Assembly (NCBI GenBank): GCA_031549345.1
Contig: JAVBPY010000006.1
Location: 1 to 64,000 of the forward strand
Length of the DNA: 64,000 nt
Source: CASFRF01 sp031549345
GTDB lineage: Bacteria > Verrucomicrobiota > Lentisphaeria > Victivallales > Victivallaceae
Direction: 5' to 3'
The notes under the pieces are model-generated. The model did no database searches. It saw only the letters and a list, made by a program, of their open reading frames with translations, and was not told where the DNA came from. Shown one piece after another: positions 1 through 7,833 of the stretch (its first letter is position 1; the number at the start of each line of letters is the position of its first letter). Both the position numbers and the translations under genes were made by a program.

Positions 1-1074
1 GAGCTTCGCACGCCTTTAAACGCCGTCATCGGCTACACCGAGCTTACGCAGAATCCGGATTTGAGCCAGGAGGAGCGGATGCACAACCTAAAGAACATAG
101 ACCTTGCCGCCAACACCCTCCTGAACCTGATAAACGATATCCTCGACCTTTCAAAACTTGAAGCGGGCCAGATGACCATGGTGAAATCGCCTGTCAATAT
201 GCTTGTTTTGGCAAACGAGTTTCTGCATATCTTCAAATTTGCGGCAAAAAAGAAACAGATAGATTTCGCCATCCGCGTGTGCGAAAATTTTCCGATGCTC
301 ATGCTTGATCCGCTGCGGCTGAAACAGATACTGATGAATGTCATTGGCAATGCGATAAAATTTACCGACAAAGGCGAAATAAGCGTAGAAATTTCATACA
401 CAGAAAGGGCCGACTCTCTCGTTGATTTGAGTATTTCGGTGAAAGACACCGGAATAGGCATGTCCCCTGAATTTATAAAGAAAATTTTCGAGCCGTTTTC
501 GCAAGACGGCCGCCGCGAGGGCACTGGGCTTGGTTTGCCCATTGTCAAGCGCCTTGTTGAAAACATGGGCGGCGAGATAGCGATTGAAAGCCGCATTAAC
601 GAAGGCAGCGAATTTACAATAACCATATCCAATGTTGAAGTATGCTTCGAGCCGTGCGAACCCCAGGCGGATATTTCGGACCCGCTTCCGTCGGCGGCGA
701 CCATATCGCCGCACGCTTCCGCTTCGGGCATGAAAATCATGCTGCTTGACGACATAGTCCTCAATCTAAAAGTGCTCAAGAAGATGCTGTTGAACCTCGG
801 TTACAGCGTGATAGAGACGAGTTCGGCAGCCGAGGCGCTCAAGCTGGTGAAATCAGCCAAACCCGACATAATCATGACGGACCTTTGGATGCCGGAGATG
901 AGCGGCGATGAATTTGCGCGAATAGTAAAAAGCGACCCTGAAACATCTGGCATACCGATAATCGCGGTGACGGCTGACACGCAAATTCAAGACCCCAATA
1001 AAGTTTTCGACGACGTGCTTTTTAAGCCGATAACCATGAACACGGTAAAGGCCAAGGTAGAGCGGTTCATTTAA
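1..1074 (+). CDS. Hybrid sensor histidine kinase/response regulator (C-terminal part)
   Basis: The reading frame is open from base 1, so the N-terminus with the sensor region lies outside the window. The first residues are ELRTPLNAVIGYTEL, the part of the HisKA box just after the phosphorylated histidine. The HATPase domain follows, with an N box (LKQILMNVIGNAIKF), G1 (DTGIGM), an F box (FEPFSQDG) and G2 (GTGLGLPIVK). After a short linker comes a receiver domain (KIMLLDDIVLNLKVLKKML) with the phospho-acceptor Asp in TDLWMPEMSG and the conserved Lys in LFKPI. The protein should autophosphorylate on His and pass phosphate to its own receiver. There is no DNA-binding output domain, so it probably feeds a phosphorelay. 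Its signal and partner cannot be told from here. The family is certain; the role is not. Confidence 0.93.
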   Translation, partial: ELRTPLNAVIGYTELTQNPDLSQEERMHNLKNIDLAANTLLNLINDILDLSKLEAGQMTMVKSPVNMLVLANEFLHIFKFAAKKKQIDFAIRVCENFPMLMLDPLRLKQILMNVIGNAIKFTDKGEISVEISYTERADSLVDLSISVKDTGIGMSPEFIKKIFEPFSQDGRREGTGLGLPIVKRLVENMGGEIAIESRINEGSEFTITISNVEVCFEPCEPQADISDPLPSAATISPHASASGMKIMLLDDIVLNLKVLKKMLLNLGYSVIETSSAAEALKLVKSAKPDIIMTDLWMPEMSGDEFARIVKSDPETSGIPIIAVTADTQIQDPNKVFDDVLFKPITMNTVKAKVERFI

Positions 1075-1320
1075 AGCGTATGCGCTGTGCCCCGGCGCGG
1101 GTGGGGTTCGCTGAAAAAGACGGAGGGTCCCTTTTAAATCTAAAGGTAGTGTACGGAATTTTGCGCACATTTGATTCTGACAGATTACGAACCAAACGCG
1201 GTTCGGCGCAGCCGAAGCAAACCGACCGAGGATGAGCAGGGAGTTTTGCGGCGATTTACATCAGTCAATCATGAAAAACACATTAAATCATTGAATGACA
1301 ATGGATAATGTTGCGATTTT
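1075..1320. other. Intergenic region, no gene recognised
   Basis: No convincing coding frame with a ribosome binding site is visible between the kinase stop and base 1320. The stretch includes AT-rich sequence near 1265-1320. I see no strong terminator for the kinase gene. Confidence 0.5.
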
Positions 1321-1440
1321 ATGCTATATTATTGCAAGAATATGGAGCTTATGTTGAATGTCATTTTCGCGGCGGCGGGGTTCAATTTCAGAAAACTTTT
1401 AGGGGTATTTGCCCTGTTTTTGCGTCAAATTTTCCAGTTC
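1321..1440 (+). pseudogene. Transposase C-terminal remnant (IS5/DDE-like), tentative
   Basis: The frame from 1321 contains MLNVIFAAAGFNFRKLLGVF. This resembles the last helix of IS5-type DDE transposases, whose usual pattern is GDALNALLAAAGYNFRLLL. The N-terminal 300 or so residues of such an enzyme are absent, and the frame runs on into the hairpin repeat at 1441. I read it as the tail of a decayed insertion sequence. The match is short and hydrophobic, so a chance resemblance cannot be ruled out. Confidence 0.35.
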
Positions 1441-1549
1441 ACGTTTTTGCAATTGGTCCTCCAATTGCAAAAACGTTACTCAAATAGGTTTGGAAAAGGA
1501 AGAGCGCGAGAAGGAAACAACCTTTCCTCAAATGGTTTTTCCTTCTCGC
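1441..1549 (+). repeat. Two-hairpin repeat element, copy A
   Basis: Hairpin 1 is a perfect 16-bp inverted repeat (1441-1456 with 1461-1476, loop TCCT). A linker resembling CAAATAGGTTTGGAAAAGG follows. Hairpin 2 pairs 1506-1517 (GCGAGAAGGAAA) with 1538-1549, plus an inner 4-bp stem (AACC/GGTT). Copy B at 33431-33544 has the same order, an almost identical linker and a similar second hairpin, but its first stem has a different sequence that is still almost fully paired. This is a dispersed structured repeat, not a protein gene. Confidence 0.8.
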
Positions 1550-1756
1550 ATCGGGCTTTTGCATAATCGAGTATTTCTCCGGCTTTCCCAACCGCAGTTC
1601 CCCGGAATCCCGCACCGAACGCGCAGCGATCCGTCGTTTTTTGTTGCAAGTCAAAATTTTAGAGGTTCCATTCCGGCTTCGCGCTGGAAAAAAAATGTTT
1701 CGCGTGTAAAGTATTCAACGGTACATATTTTGCACACGGATTGGAGATATCCCCCG

Positions 1757-4700
1757 ATGAAACAGTTTTTGTTGCCCGACCGGCGCCTCTTTCATGCCGG
1801 TGATTGGATTACCGTACGCCTGGAAATGGAAAATCGCCCCGGCCGTGCTTTTTTCCGTACGAACATCGGCCGCGCCGCCGTTCGCCGCGCGGAGGTGATT
1901 GCGCTGACGGAGGCGGATGCTCCCGCCGCCGGGCGCGATTGGCGCGATATTCCGATGCGCGAATGCGCCGACGGCGGTTTTGAACTCGCGCTGCCCCTTG
2001 CCGAAGTCGGCGTTTTCCATGGGAAATGTTGCTTTAGCCCCGCGGACGGCAAACACATGGAGTGGCCCGCCGGGGATAATTTCCGCTTCAAAGTTGAGAG
2101 CGCCGTCAGTGTGGCGGGGAATTTATTGTATTGCGCATTCGTCCGCCAGTTCAAGCCGGAAGCTTCGTCCCGGCCGGAGACGGAACTCGAAGCGCTTGAC
2201 CGCGCGGGTTACACGGTCATTCCCCCCTCCGGGACGTTCCGGGCGCTGATCCGCGAACTCGATTTTATTTTCGGCGAACTCGGCTGCCGGATTCTCCAAC
2301 TCCTGCCGGTTCACCCGACACCCTGTGCTTACGGCCGCATGGGCCGTTACGGCAGTCCTTTTGCCGCGCTGGACTATTTCGAGGTCGATCCGGCGCTGGC
2401 CGATTTTGATGTTCACGCCACGCCGCGCGAGCAGTTTACGGAGCTCGTCCGCGCGGTGCACGCCCGTGGGGGACGGCTTTTCCTGGATATTCCCGTGAAT
2501 CATACCGGCTGGGCTTCGCGTCTCCAGAGCGAACACCCGGAATATTTTGTCCGCCGTACGGACGGGACGTTTGAAAGTCCCGGCGCATGGGGCGTTGTCT
2601 GGGCCGATTTGTGCCAGCTCAATTATGCTGCGGATGGCGTTTTCGAGCAAATGGCGGAGGTCTTTCTCCATTGGTGCCGCCATGGCGTCGACGGATTCCG
2701 TTGCGACGCGGGGTACATGATCCCGGCGGACGCGTGGCGTTACATCCTTGCCCGCGTTCGTGCGGAGTACCCCGATACGGTCTTTCTTCTGGAAGGGCTC
2801 GGCGGACCCGGCGTGGTGCAGAACGAACTTCTCGGTTCCGTCGGATTGGACTGGGCGTACTCGGAACTTTTCCAGAATTACAGTCGCGACCAGATCGCCT
2901 CCTATTTCCCTGTCGCCGCCGAGAGTGGAAAAAACCACGGTCTTCTGGTTCATTTTGCCGAAACGCACGACAATTCCCGTCTTGCGGCCGTTTCGGAAAC
3001 GTATGCGCGTATGCGCTGCGCTCTCACCGCGCTTTTGTCGGAAAACGGTGCGTTCGGCTTTACCAACGGTGTGGAATTTTACGCGAAAGAAAAAATCGAC
3101 GTTCACGGCGCACCTTCGCTGAATTGGAAATCCCCAAACAACCAGGTGGTGCTTCTGCGCAAGCTCTGCACCCTCCTGGCCCACCATGGCGCGTTCCAGG
3201 CGGGGGCGGAAATCCGTTTGGTCCAATCCGGCGGCGGCAACGTGATCGCCGCGTTGCGCCATGCGGACGGGGCGGATTTGGTTCTTGTTCTCGTCAATCT
3301 GGATACGGATCATCCGTCGCGCGTCGCCTGGAACACGCACGAGTTCAAGTACCGCTCTGTTTTCGATCTTTTGAGTGAAGAACGCCTGACGCTCGCGTGC
3401 GACGGGCCGGAAACATCGTTGGAATTGCCCCCCGGCGGCTTCCTTGCCCTGTCGCCAACCCCCTGGATCGCCGAGTTTTCCCGGGAACCGGAGCGGAGCC
3501 GCCTTCAGCGTGCCGCCGCCATGGCCGCGCGTGTATGGCGCTTTTTTCATTTTCCCGGCGACCATTCCGCCGCCGAGGCCGCCTCTTTCGCTCCGGAGCT
3601 TTTGCGCGATGCGGCGGCCTTTTTGCGCCGTCTTGCCGGGAGCGAGTTCCCTCCGGTTGCCCGTTACCGCCTGGATTGGGACGAATTGCGCGAAGTGCCT
3701 GTTCCGCCCGACAGTATTTTATGGTTGGAGAGCACGACTCCTTTCCGCGTTGAACTTGTGGAGAACGAAAAAACCATCGCCCTTGGCGCGGGCATTCGGA
3801 CGGATGCGGGCGGGTATTTATACTTGCTGCCCCTGGGCGGCGCGGCCGAGGGATGCGTGGAGGTGCGTTTCGAAATCTACAAAGAAGGGGAGATCCGGCG
3901 CGGAACTGGGCATTTGCGGCGTTTGGCGCAAACGTGCCCCGCTCTTGCGGCGCGTGTCGAGCGTGCCCACCTTACGGAATTCCATTATGCCTTCGCCGCC
4001 AACGACCGCGGCGGCATGACACAAACACGGGCGCGTTGGGGCGAGCTGTTCAGCAAATACGATGCACTGCTCGCCGCCAACATCGAAACGCGTTTTCCCG
4101 TCGACCGGCGGGTGATGTTCACGCGCTGCCGTGGTTGGCTGGTGGTGAACGACTATTCGTACGAGTTGGATTCTAAATACTTGGAATCGTTCACGGGCTC
4201 CCCGGACAACCGCGCGGTGTGGCATTTTGTGGTTCCGGCCGGGCGCGGGCAGCGGGTTCCGCTGCTTATTGAGCTTGCAGGCGCCTTGGACTGCGATGTG
4301 CTGAAGTTGACCTTCCGGCGCCCCCTGGCGGGGGATGCGCTTGTCGGTGCTTTGCCGGAGGACCAGGAGATCCGTTTGATCCTCCGCCCCGATCTGGAGG
4401 ATCGTCCCAACCACGAGGTAACCAAGGCATACGCCGGCGCGGAGGCGCGCTTTTCCGGCGCGGTTTCCACGCGTGCGGACGGATTCCGGTTTCAACCGGG
4501 CGCGGCGGCGCTGGATATGGGGCTTTCGCACGGACGTTTCGTTTCGCAGCCGGAATGGCAGTACATGGTTCAGCTTCCCCTGGAGGAACGGTATGGGCAG
4601 GAACACACAACCGATTTGTTCAGTCCCGGGTATTTTGAATTTGAGCTCCTTGGCGGGGAGGCGGGCGAACTTTCCGCCTCTGTCGGCGAGGGGGTCCACG

Positions 4701-5890
4701 CAAAATTTCCCGACACGGCTCTTCCGCTTCCGGACTTTCAATCTTCGTTGGACGCGCTCCGTTCCGGCCTGCGCTGCTTCAATGTCAAGCGCAATGAAAA
4801 CAGGACGGTGATTGCCGGCTACCCCTGGTTTCTGGACTGGGGACGCGACACGTTCATTGCCCTGCGCGGATTCCTCGCGGCGGGCGAGTTGGCGACGGCG
4901 CGGGCGATTCTCCGCGAATTCGCCTCGTACGAGGACCGTGGGACGATTCCGAACGTGATCCGCGGCGGAGACACGGGCAACCGCGACACCAGCGATGCGC
5001 CTTTATGGCTGATCCGCGTCGTCCGTGAATACATCGAAAGCGCCGGAGGGGATCGCTCTATTCTGGAGGACGATTGCGGCGGGCGGACGTTGCTGCAAGT
5101 CCTCTCGTCGATTCGCGATTGCTACAAGAGCGGGACGCCGAACGGCATTCGGATGCATCCGGAGCACAAGCTCATTTACAGCCCCGCGCACTTCACATGG
5201 ATGGACACCAACCACCCGGCGGGGACGCCGCGCGAGGGGTATCCAATCGAAATCCAGGCCCTTTGGCATTCGGCGCTGGAGTTTCTTGGCGATGATGCGC
5301 TCGCAGCGGAGGTGAAAACGAACATCGTTGCCAAGTTTTATCTGCCTGAACTCGGCTACCTCTCCGACTGCTTGCACGGCGAAGCGGCTGTTCCGGACGA
5401 CCATCTCCGACCGAATCAGCTTTTCGCCCTGACGCTCGGCGCGCTGACCGATCCGGATATCCAGCGGGCCGTGCTGAAAAACACCGCGCTTCTTCTTACC
5501 CCCGGCGCGATACGGACGCTCGACACACTTCCCGTCCGTTACCAGCTTCCCGTGCGGCGCGACGGCGTTCTCCTGAACGATCCGATCCGTCCCTACCGGG
5601 GGCGTTACGAGGGGCCGGAAGATACCTCGCGCAAGGTTGCGTACCACAACGGAACCGGCTGGTGTTGGCCATTTCCCTCGTACGCGGAGGCGTATTTCCG
5701 CTGTGCGGGCGAAGCGGGACGGACATGGGCGCTTTCGCTCCTCTGGTCCGTCGCGCGTTATCTGGATGAGGGGGCCTTCGGACAACTTCCGGAGGTTGCC
5801 GACGGCGATTGGCCGCATCGTCCCGGCGGTTGCGGCGCACAGGCGTGGAGTTTGTCCGAATTCTACCGGGTTCTGAAACTTTTGAGTTGA
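1757..5890 (+). CDS. Glycogen debranching enzyme, GH13-GH133 fusion
   Basis: This 1377-residue protein joins an alpha-amylase-type domain to an amylo-alpha-1,6-glucosidase domain, as in eukaryotic debranching enzyme. It should trim alpha-1,6 branches of glycogen in the cytoplasm. The GH13 half (about residues 150-600) shows PVNHTGW, DGFRCDAG with the probable nucleophile D317, FLLEG with the probable acid E346, and AETHDN with D405. A beta-rich middle segment (about 700-950) leads to a GH133/GDE_C toroid (about 980-1377) with WFLDWGRDTFIALRG and IPNVIRGGDTGNRDTSDAPL. The frame is open well upstream, but the ATG at 1757 has GGAGA 9 bases before it, and the upstream codons cross the repeat at 1441-1549. 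Its stop overlaps the start of the next gene (TGATG). I leave the gene symbol blank because bacterial glgX has another architecture. Confidence 0.9.
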   Translation: MKQFLLPDRRLFHAGDWITVRLEMENRPGRAFFRTNIGRAAVRRAEVIALTEADAPAAGRDWRDIPMRECADGGFELALPLAEVGVFHGKCCFSPADGKHMEWPAGDNFRFKVESAVSVAGNLLYCAFVRQFKPEASSRPETELEALDRAGYTVIPPSGTFRALIRELDFIFGELGCRILQLLPVHPTPCAYGRMGRYGSPFAALDYFEVDPALADFDVHATPREQFTELVRAVHARGGRLFLDIPVNHTGWASRLQSEHPEYFVRRTDGTFESPGAWGVVWADLCQLNYAADGVFEQMAEVFLHWCRHGVDGFRCDAGYMIPADAWRYILARVRAEYPDTVFLLEGLGGPGVVQNELLGSVGLDWAYSELFQNYSRDQIASYFPVAAESGKNHGLLVHFAETHDNSRLAAVSETYARMRCALTALLSENGAFGFTNGVEFYAKEKIDVHGAPSLNWKSPNNQVVLLRKLCTLLAHHGAFQAGAEIRLVQSGGGNVIAALRHADGADLVLVLVNLDTDHPSRVAWNTHEFKYRSVFDLLSEERLTLACDGPETSLELPPGGFLALSPTPWIAEFSREPERSRLQRAAAMAARVWRFFHFPGDHSAAEAASFAPELLRDAAAFLRRLAGSEFPPVARYRLDWDELREVPVPPDSILWLESTTPFRVELVENEKTIALGAGIRTDAGGYLYLLPLGGAAEGCVEVRFEIYKEGEIRRGTGHLRRLAQTCPALAARVERAHLTEFHYAFAANDRGGMTQTRARWGELFSKYDALLAANIETRFPVDRRVMFTRCRGWLVVNDYSYELDSKYLESFTGSPDNRAVWHFVVPAGRGQRVPLLIELAGALDCDVLKLTFRRPLAGDALVGALPEDQEIRLILRPDLEDRPNHEVTKAYAGAEARFSGAVSTRADGFRFQPGAAALDMGLSHGRFVSQPEWQYMVQLPLEERYGQEHTTDLFSPGYFEFELLGGEAGELSASVGEGVHAKFPDTALPLPDFQSSLDALRSGLRCFNVKRNENRTVIAGYPWFLDWGRDTFIALRGFLAAGELATARAILREFASYEDRGTIPNVIRGGDTGNRDTSDAPLWLIRVVREYIESAGGDRSILEDDCGGRTLLQVLSSIRDCYKSGTPNGIRMHPEHKLIYSPAHFTWMDTNHPAGTPREGYPIEIQALWHSALEFLGDDALAAEVKTNIVAKFYLPELGYLSDCLHGEAAVPDDHLRPNQLFALTLGALTDPDIQRAVLKNTALLLTPGAIRTLDTLPVRYQLPVRRDGVLLNDPIRPYRGRYEGPEDTSRKVAYHNGTGWCWPFPSYAEAYFRCAGEAGRTWALSLLWSVARYLDEGAFGQLPEVADGDWPHRPGGCGAQAWSLSEFYRVLKLLS

Positions 5891-7719
5891 TGGGGGCGAA
5901 AATGCATGGATTCTATCGTCTGGCGGCCGCGACGCCGAAATTGACATTGGCCGATGTCGGCGCGAATGTGGAAGAAACGTTTCGCTTATACCGCGAGGCC
6001 GCTGCCCGCGGCGCGGCGGCGGTGTTTCCCGCGCTCGGTCTTTCGGGGGCGACGTGCGGCGATATTCTGAAGCATCCGCATTTTCTTGACACGCTCTCCG
6101 CCGCTGCGCGGGAGCTCGCTTGCGCGGCCGGCGCAACGTTGCTGGTGTTCGGCTTCTTCCTCCGGTATCGCGACGCCGTATTGCCGGTTGTCGCCGTTGC
6201 CCAGAACGGACGTGTTCGCGGTTTTGTTTCCGGCGTGGGGGAAGGTGAGTTGGAGTGGGGTGGCGCATCCGTTCCGATTGGGAGAAATCTTATATTTACC
6301 TCCGGCGATGATTTTTGCTTTGGGGTGGAAATGGGGACGGGGTTGCTGCCCGCTTCGCCGTTCCTTGCTCTTGCCGGGGCCCGGGCGATTTTTCAGCCGG
6401 CGGCGGAACCGGAAATTCCCGGTGGGCGTTCCGCGCGTTGCGCGTGTTTGTGCGCCCGTAGCGCCCGGACGCACTCCGCGTATGTTTATGCGGGCGCGGG
6501 GCCCGGCGAATCCACGACCGACGCGGTGTATTCCGGGCACGGGCTTCTTTTGGAAAATGGCCGTGTTCTCGCGGAAAACGAGCCTTTCCCGCGGGAAGGG
6601 GAGCTTCTTTACGGCGATGTGGACTTTGCGCGCCTGGGAGCGCTCCGTTTGCGGAGCGATGCTTTTCAAAACAGGAAAATGGATGCGGAGTTCCGTACGG
6701 TTCTCCTCGATGCCGTTCCTGTTTCCCCGGATCTGTCTTTTGCGTTCAATCCGCCGCATCCGCTTGTTCCGCAGCCGGACGAAGCGGATGCGTATTGCGC
6801 GGAAGTGCTTGCACTCCAGAGTGTCGGCCTTGCGCGGCGCATGGAGCACACGGGAGCGAAAAAACTTATCCTCGGCGTATCCGGCGGATTGGATTCGACA
6901 CTGGCCCTCCTTGTGGCGCTCGAAGGCTGCAAGCGCCTTGAATTGCCGGCGTCGACGGTTCTCGCCGTCCAGCTCCCCGGATTCGGCACCACGCCGCGCA
7001 CGCACAACAACGCGGAAACGCTCTGCCGCGAACTCGGCGTGGATACGATGCACATCGACATCACACCCGGGGCGCGGCAGCACTTCGCCGATCTCGGGCA
7101 CGATCCGGCTGTTTTGGATGTTACTTACGAAAACACGCAGGCGCGGCTCCGCACCCAGCTTTTGATGAATCTTGCGAACCGGCACGGCGGGCTTGTCGTC
7201 GGTACGGGCGACCTTTCGGAACTCGCGCTCGGTTGGTGCACGTACAACGGCGACCATATGTCCATGTACGCGGTCAATGCGACGATTCCGAAAACGCTCC
7301 TCCGGCATCTGATCGGGTTCGTCGCCGGGCGCTCGGCGGGGGCTTTGCGCGGGACGTTACTGGACATTCTTGCCACGCCGGTCAGCCCGGAACTTCTTCC
7401 CCCCGCCGGCGACGGGAGCATCGCGCAGGCGACGGAAACGCTTCTTGGCCCCTATGAGCTTCACGACTTTTTCCTGCATCATTTTCTTTCTTACGGCGCA
7501 TCCGCGGAAAAAATGCTTTTCCTTGCGGAAAACGCGTTTGCGGGAAAATACACGCCGGAAATGCTGACGGCATGTCTTCGGACGTTTCTCCGGCGCTTTT
7601 TTCAGCAGCAGTACAAGCGGAACTGTCTTCCCGACGGCCCGCAGGCGACGTCGCTCTCCCTTTCGCCGCGCGGCGCGTGGCGGATGCCCTCGGACGCGAA
7701 GCCGGATTCTTTTCTGTAA
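5890..7719 (+). CDS. nadE: NAD synthetase with degenerate glutaminase domain
   Basis: The C-terminal half (about residues 290-609) is an ATP-pyrophosphatase NAD synthetase: SGGLDST P-loop at 331-337, LPGFGTTPRTHNNA, and GTGDLSELALGWCTYNGDHM. It amidates deamido-NAD in the last step of NAD synthesis. The N-terminal nitrilase-like domain aligns with the glutaminase domain of NadE (FPALGLSG, AYVYAGAGPGESTTD), but the catalytic residues are missing. Ala48 stands where Glu is expected in FPELGLSG. The VPKTYLPN lysine segment has become a Gly-rich stretch. VEICEDLW has become VEMGTGLL, with Gly149 in place of the nucleophile Cys. The enzyme therefore probably uses free ammonia or another amidotransferase. 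The ATG at 5890 overlaps the previous stop; an in-frame ATG at 5902 has a better GGGGG box just upstream and may be the true start. Confidence 0.92.
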   Translation: MGAKMHGFYRLAAATPKLTLADVGANVEETFRLYREAAARGAAAVFPALGLSGATCGDILKHPHFLDTLSAAARELACAAGATLLVFGFFLRYRDAVLPVVAVAQNGRVRGFVSGVGEGELEWGGASVPIGRNLIFTSGDDFCFGVEMGTGLLPASPFLALAGARAIFQPAAEPEIPGGRSARCACLCARSARTHSAYVYAGAGPGESTTDAVYSGHGLLLENGRVLAENEPFPREGELLYGDVDFARLGALRLRSDAFQNRKMDAEFRTVLLDAVPVSPDLSFAFNPPHPLVPQPDEADAYCAEVLALQSVGLARRMEHTGAKKLILGVSGGLDSTLALLVALEGCKRLELPASTVLAVQLPGFGTTPRTHNNAETLCRELGVDTMHIDITPGARQHFADLGHDPAVLDVTYENTQARLRTQLLMNLANRHGGLVVGTGDLSELALGWCTYNGDHMSMYAVNATIPKTLLRHLIGFVAGRSAGALRGTLLDILATPVSPELLPPAGDGSIAQATETLLGPYELHDFFLHHFLSYGASAEKMLFLAENAFAGKYTPEMLTACLRTFLRRFFQQQYKRNCLPDGPQATSLSLSPRGAWRMPSDAKPDSFL

Positions 7720-7737
7720 ACTTTTGATACGGAAAGG

Positions 7738-7766
7738 TTGACAATTCTCCTCCATTAGGATATAGT
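7738..7766 (+). promoter_or_regulatory. Sigma-70-type promoter of the secretion genes
   Basis: TTGACA (7738-7743) and TATAGT (7761-7766) are separated by 17 bases, close to consensus. The ABC transporter ATG lies 68 bases downstream of the -10 box and has its own GAGGAG site. This marks the start of the type I secretion operon. Confidence 0.8.
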
Positions 7767-7833
7767 ACCAGGTTATCGTTATATTCTTGTGTAAACACGG
7801 CGGTTCCAATTCCGTTCAACGCTTGAGGAGTCT

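Noticed and set aside
1409..1756. A longer start for the debranching enzyme
   Set aside because: The extra codons cross the hairpin repeat and intergenic sequence, show no family similarity, and ATG 1757 has a good ribosome binding site.
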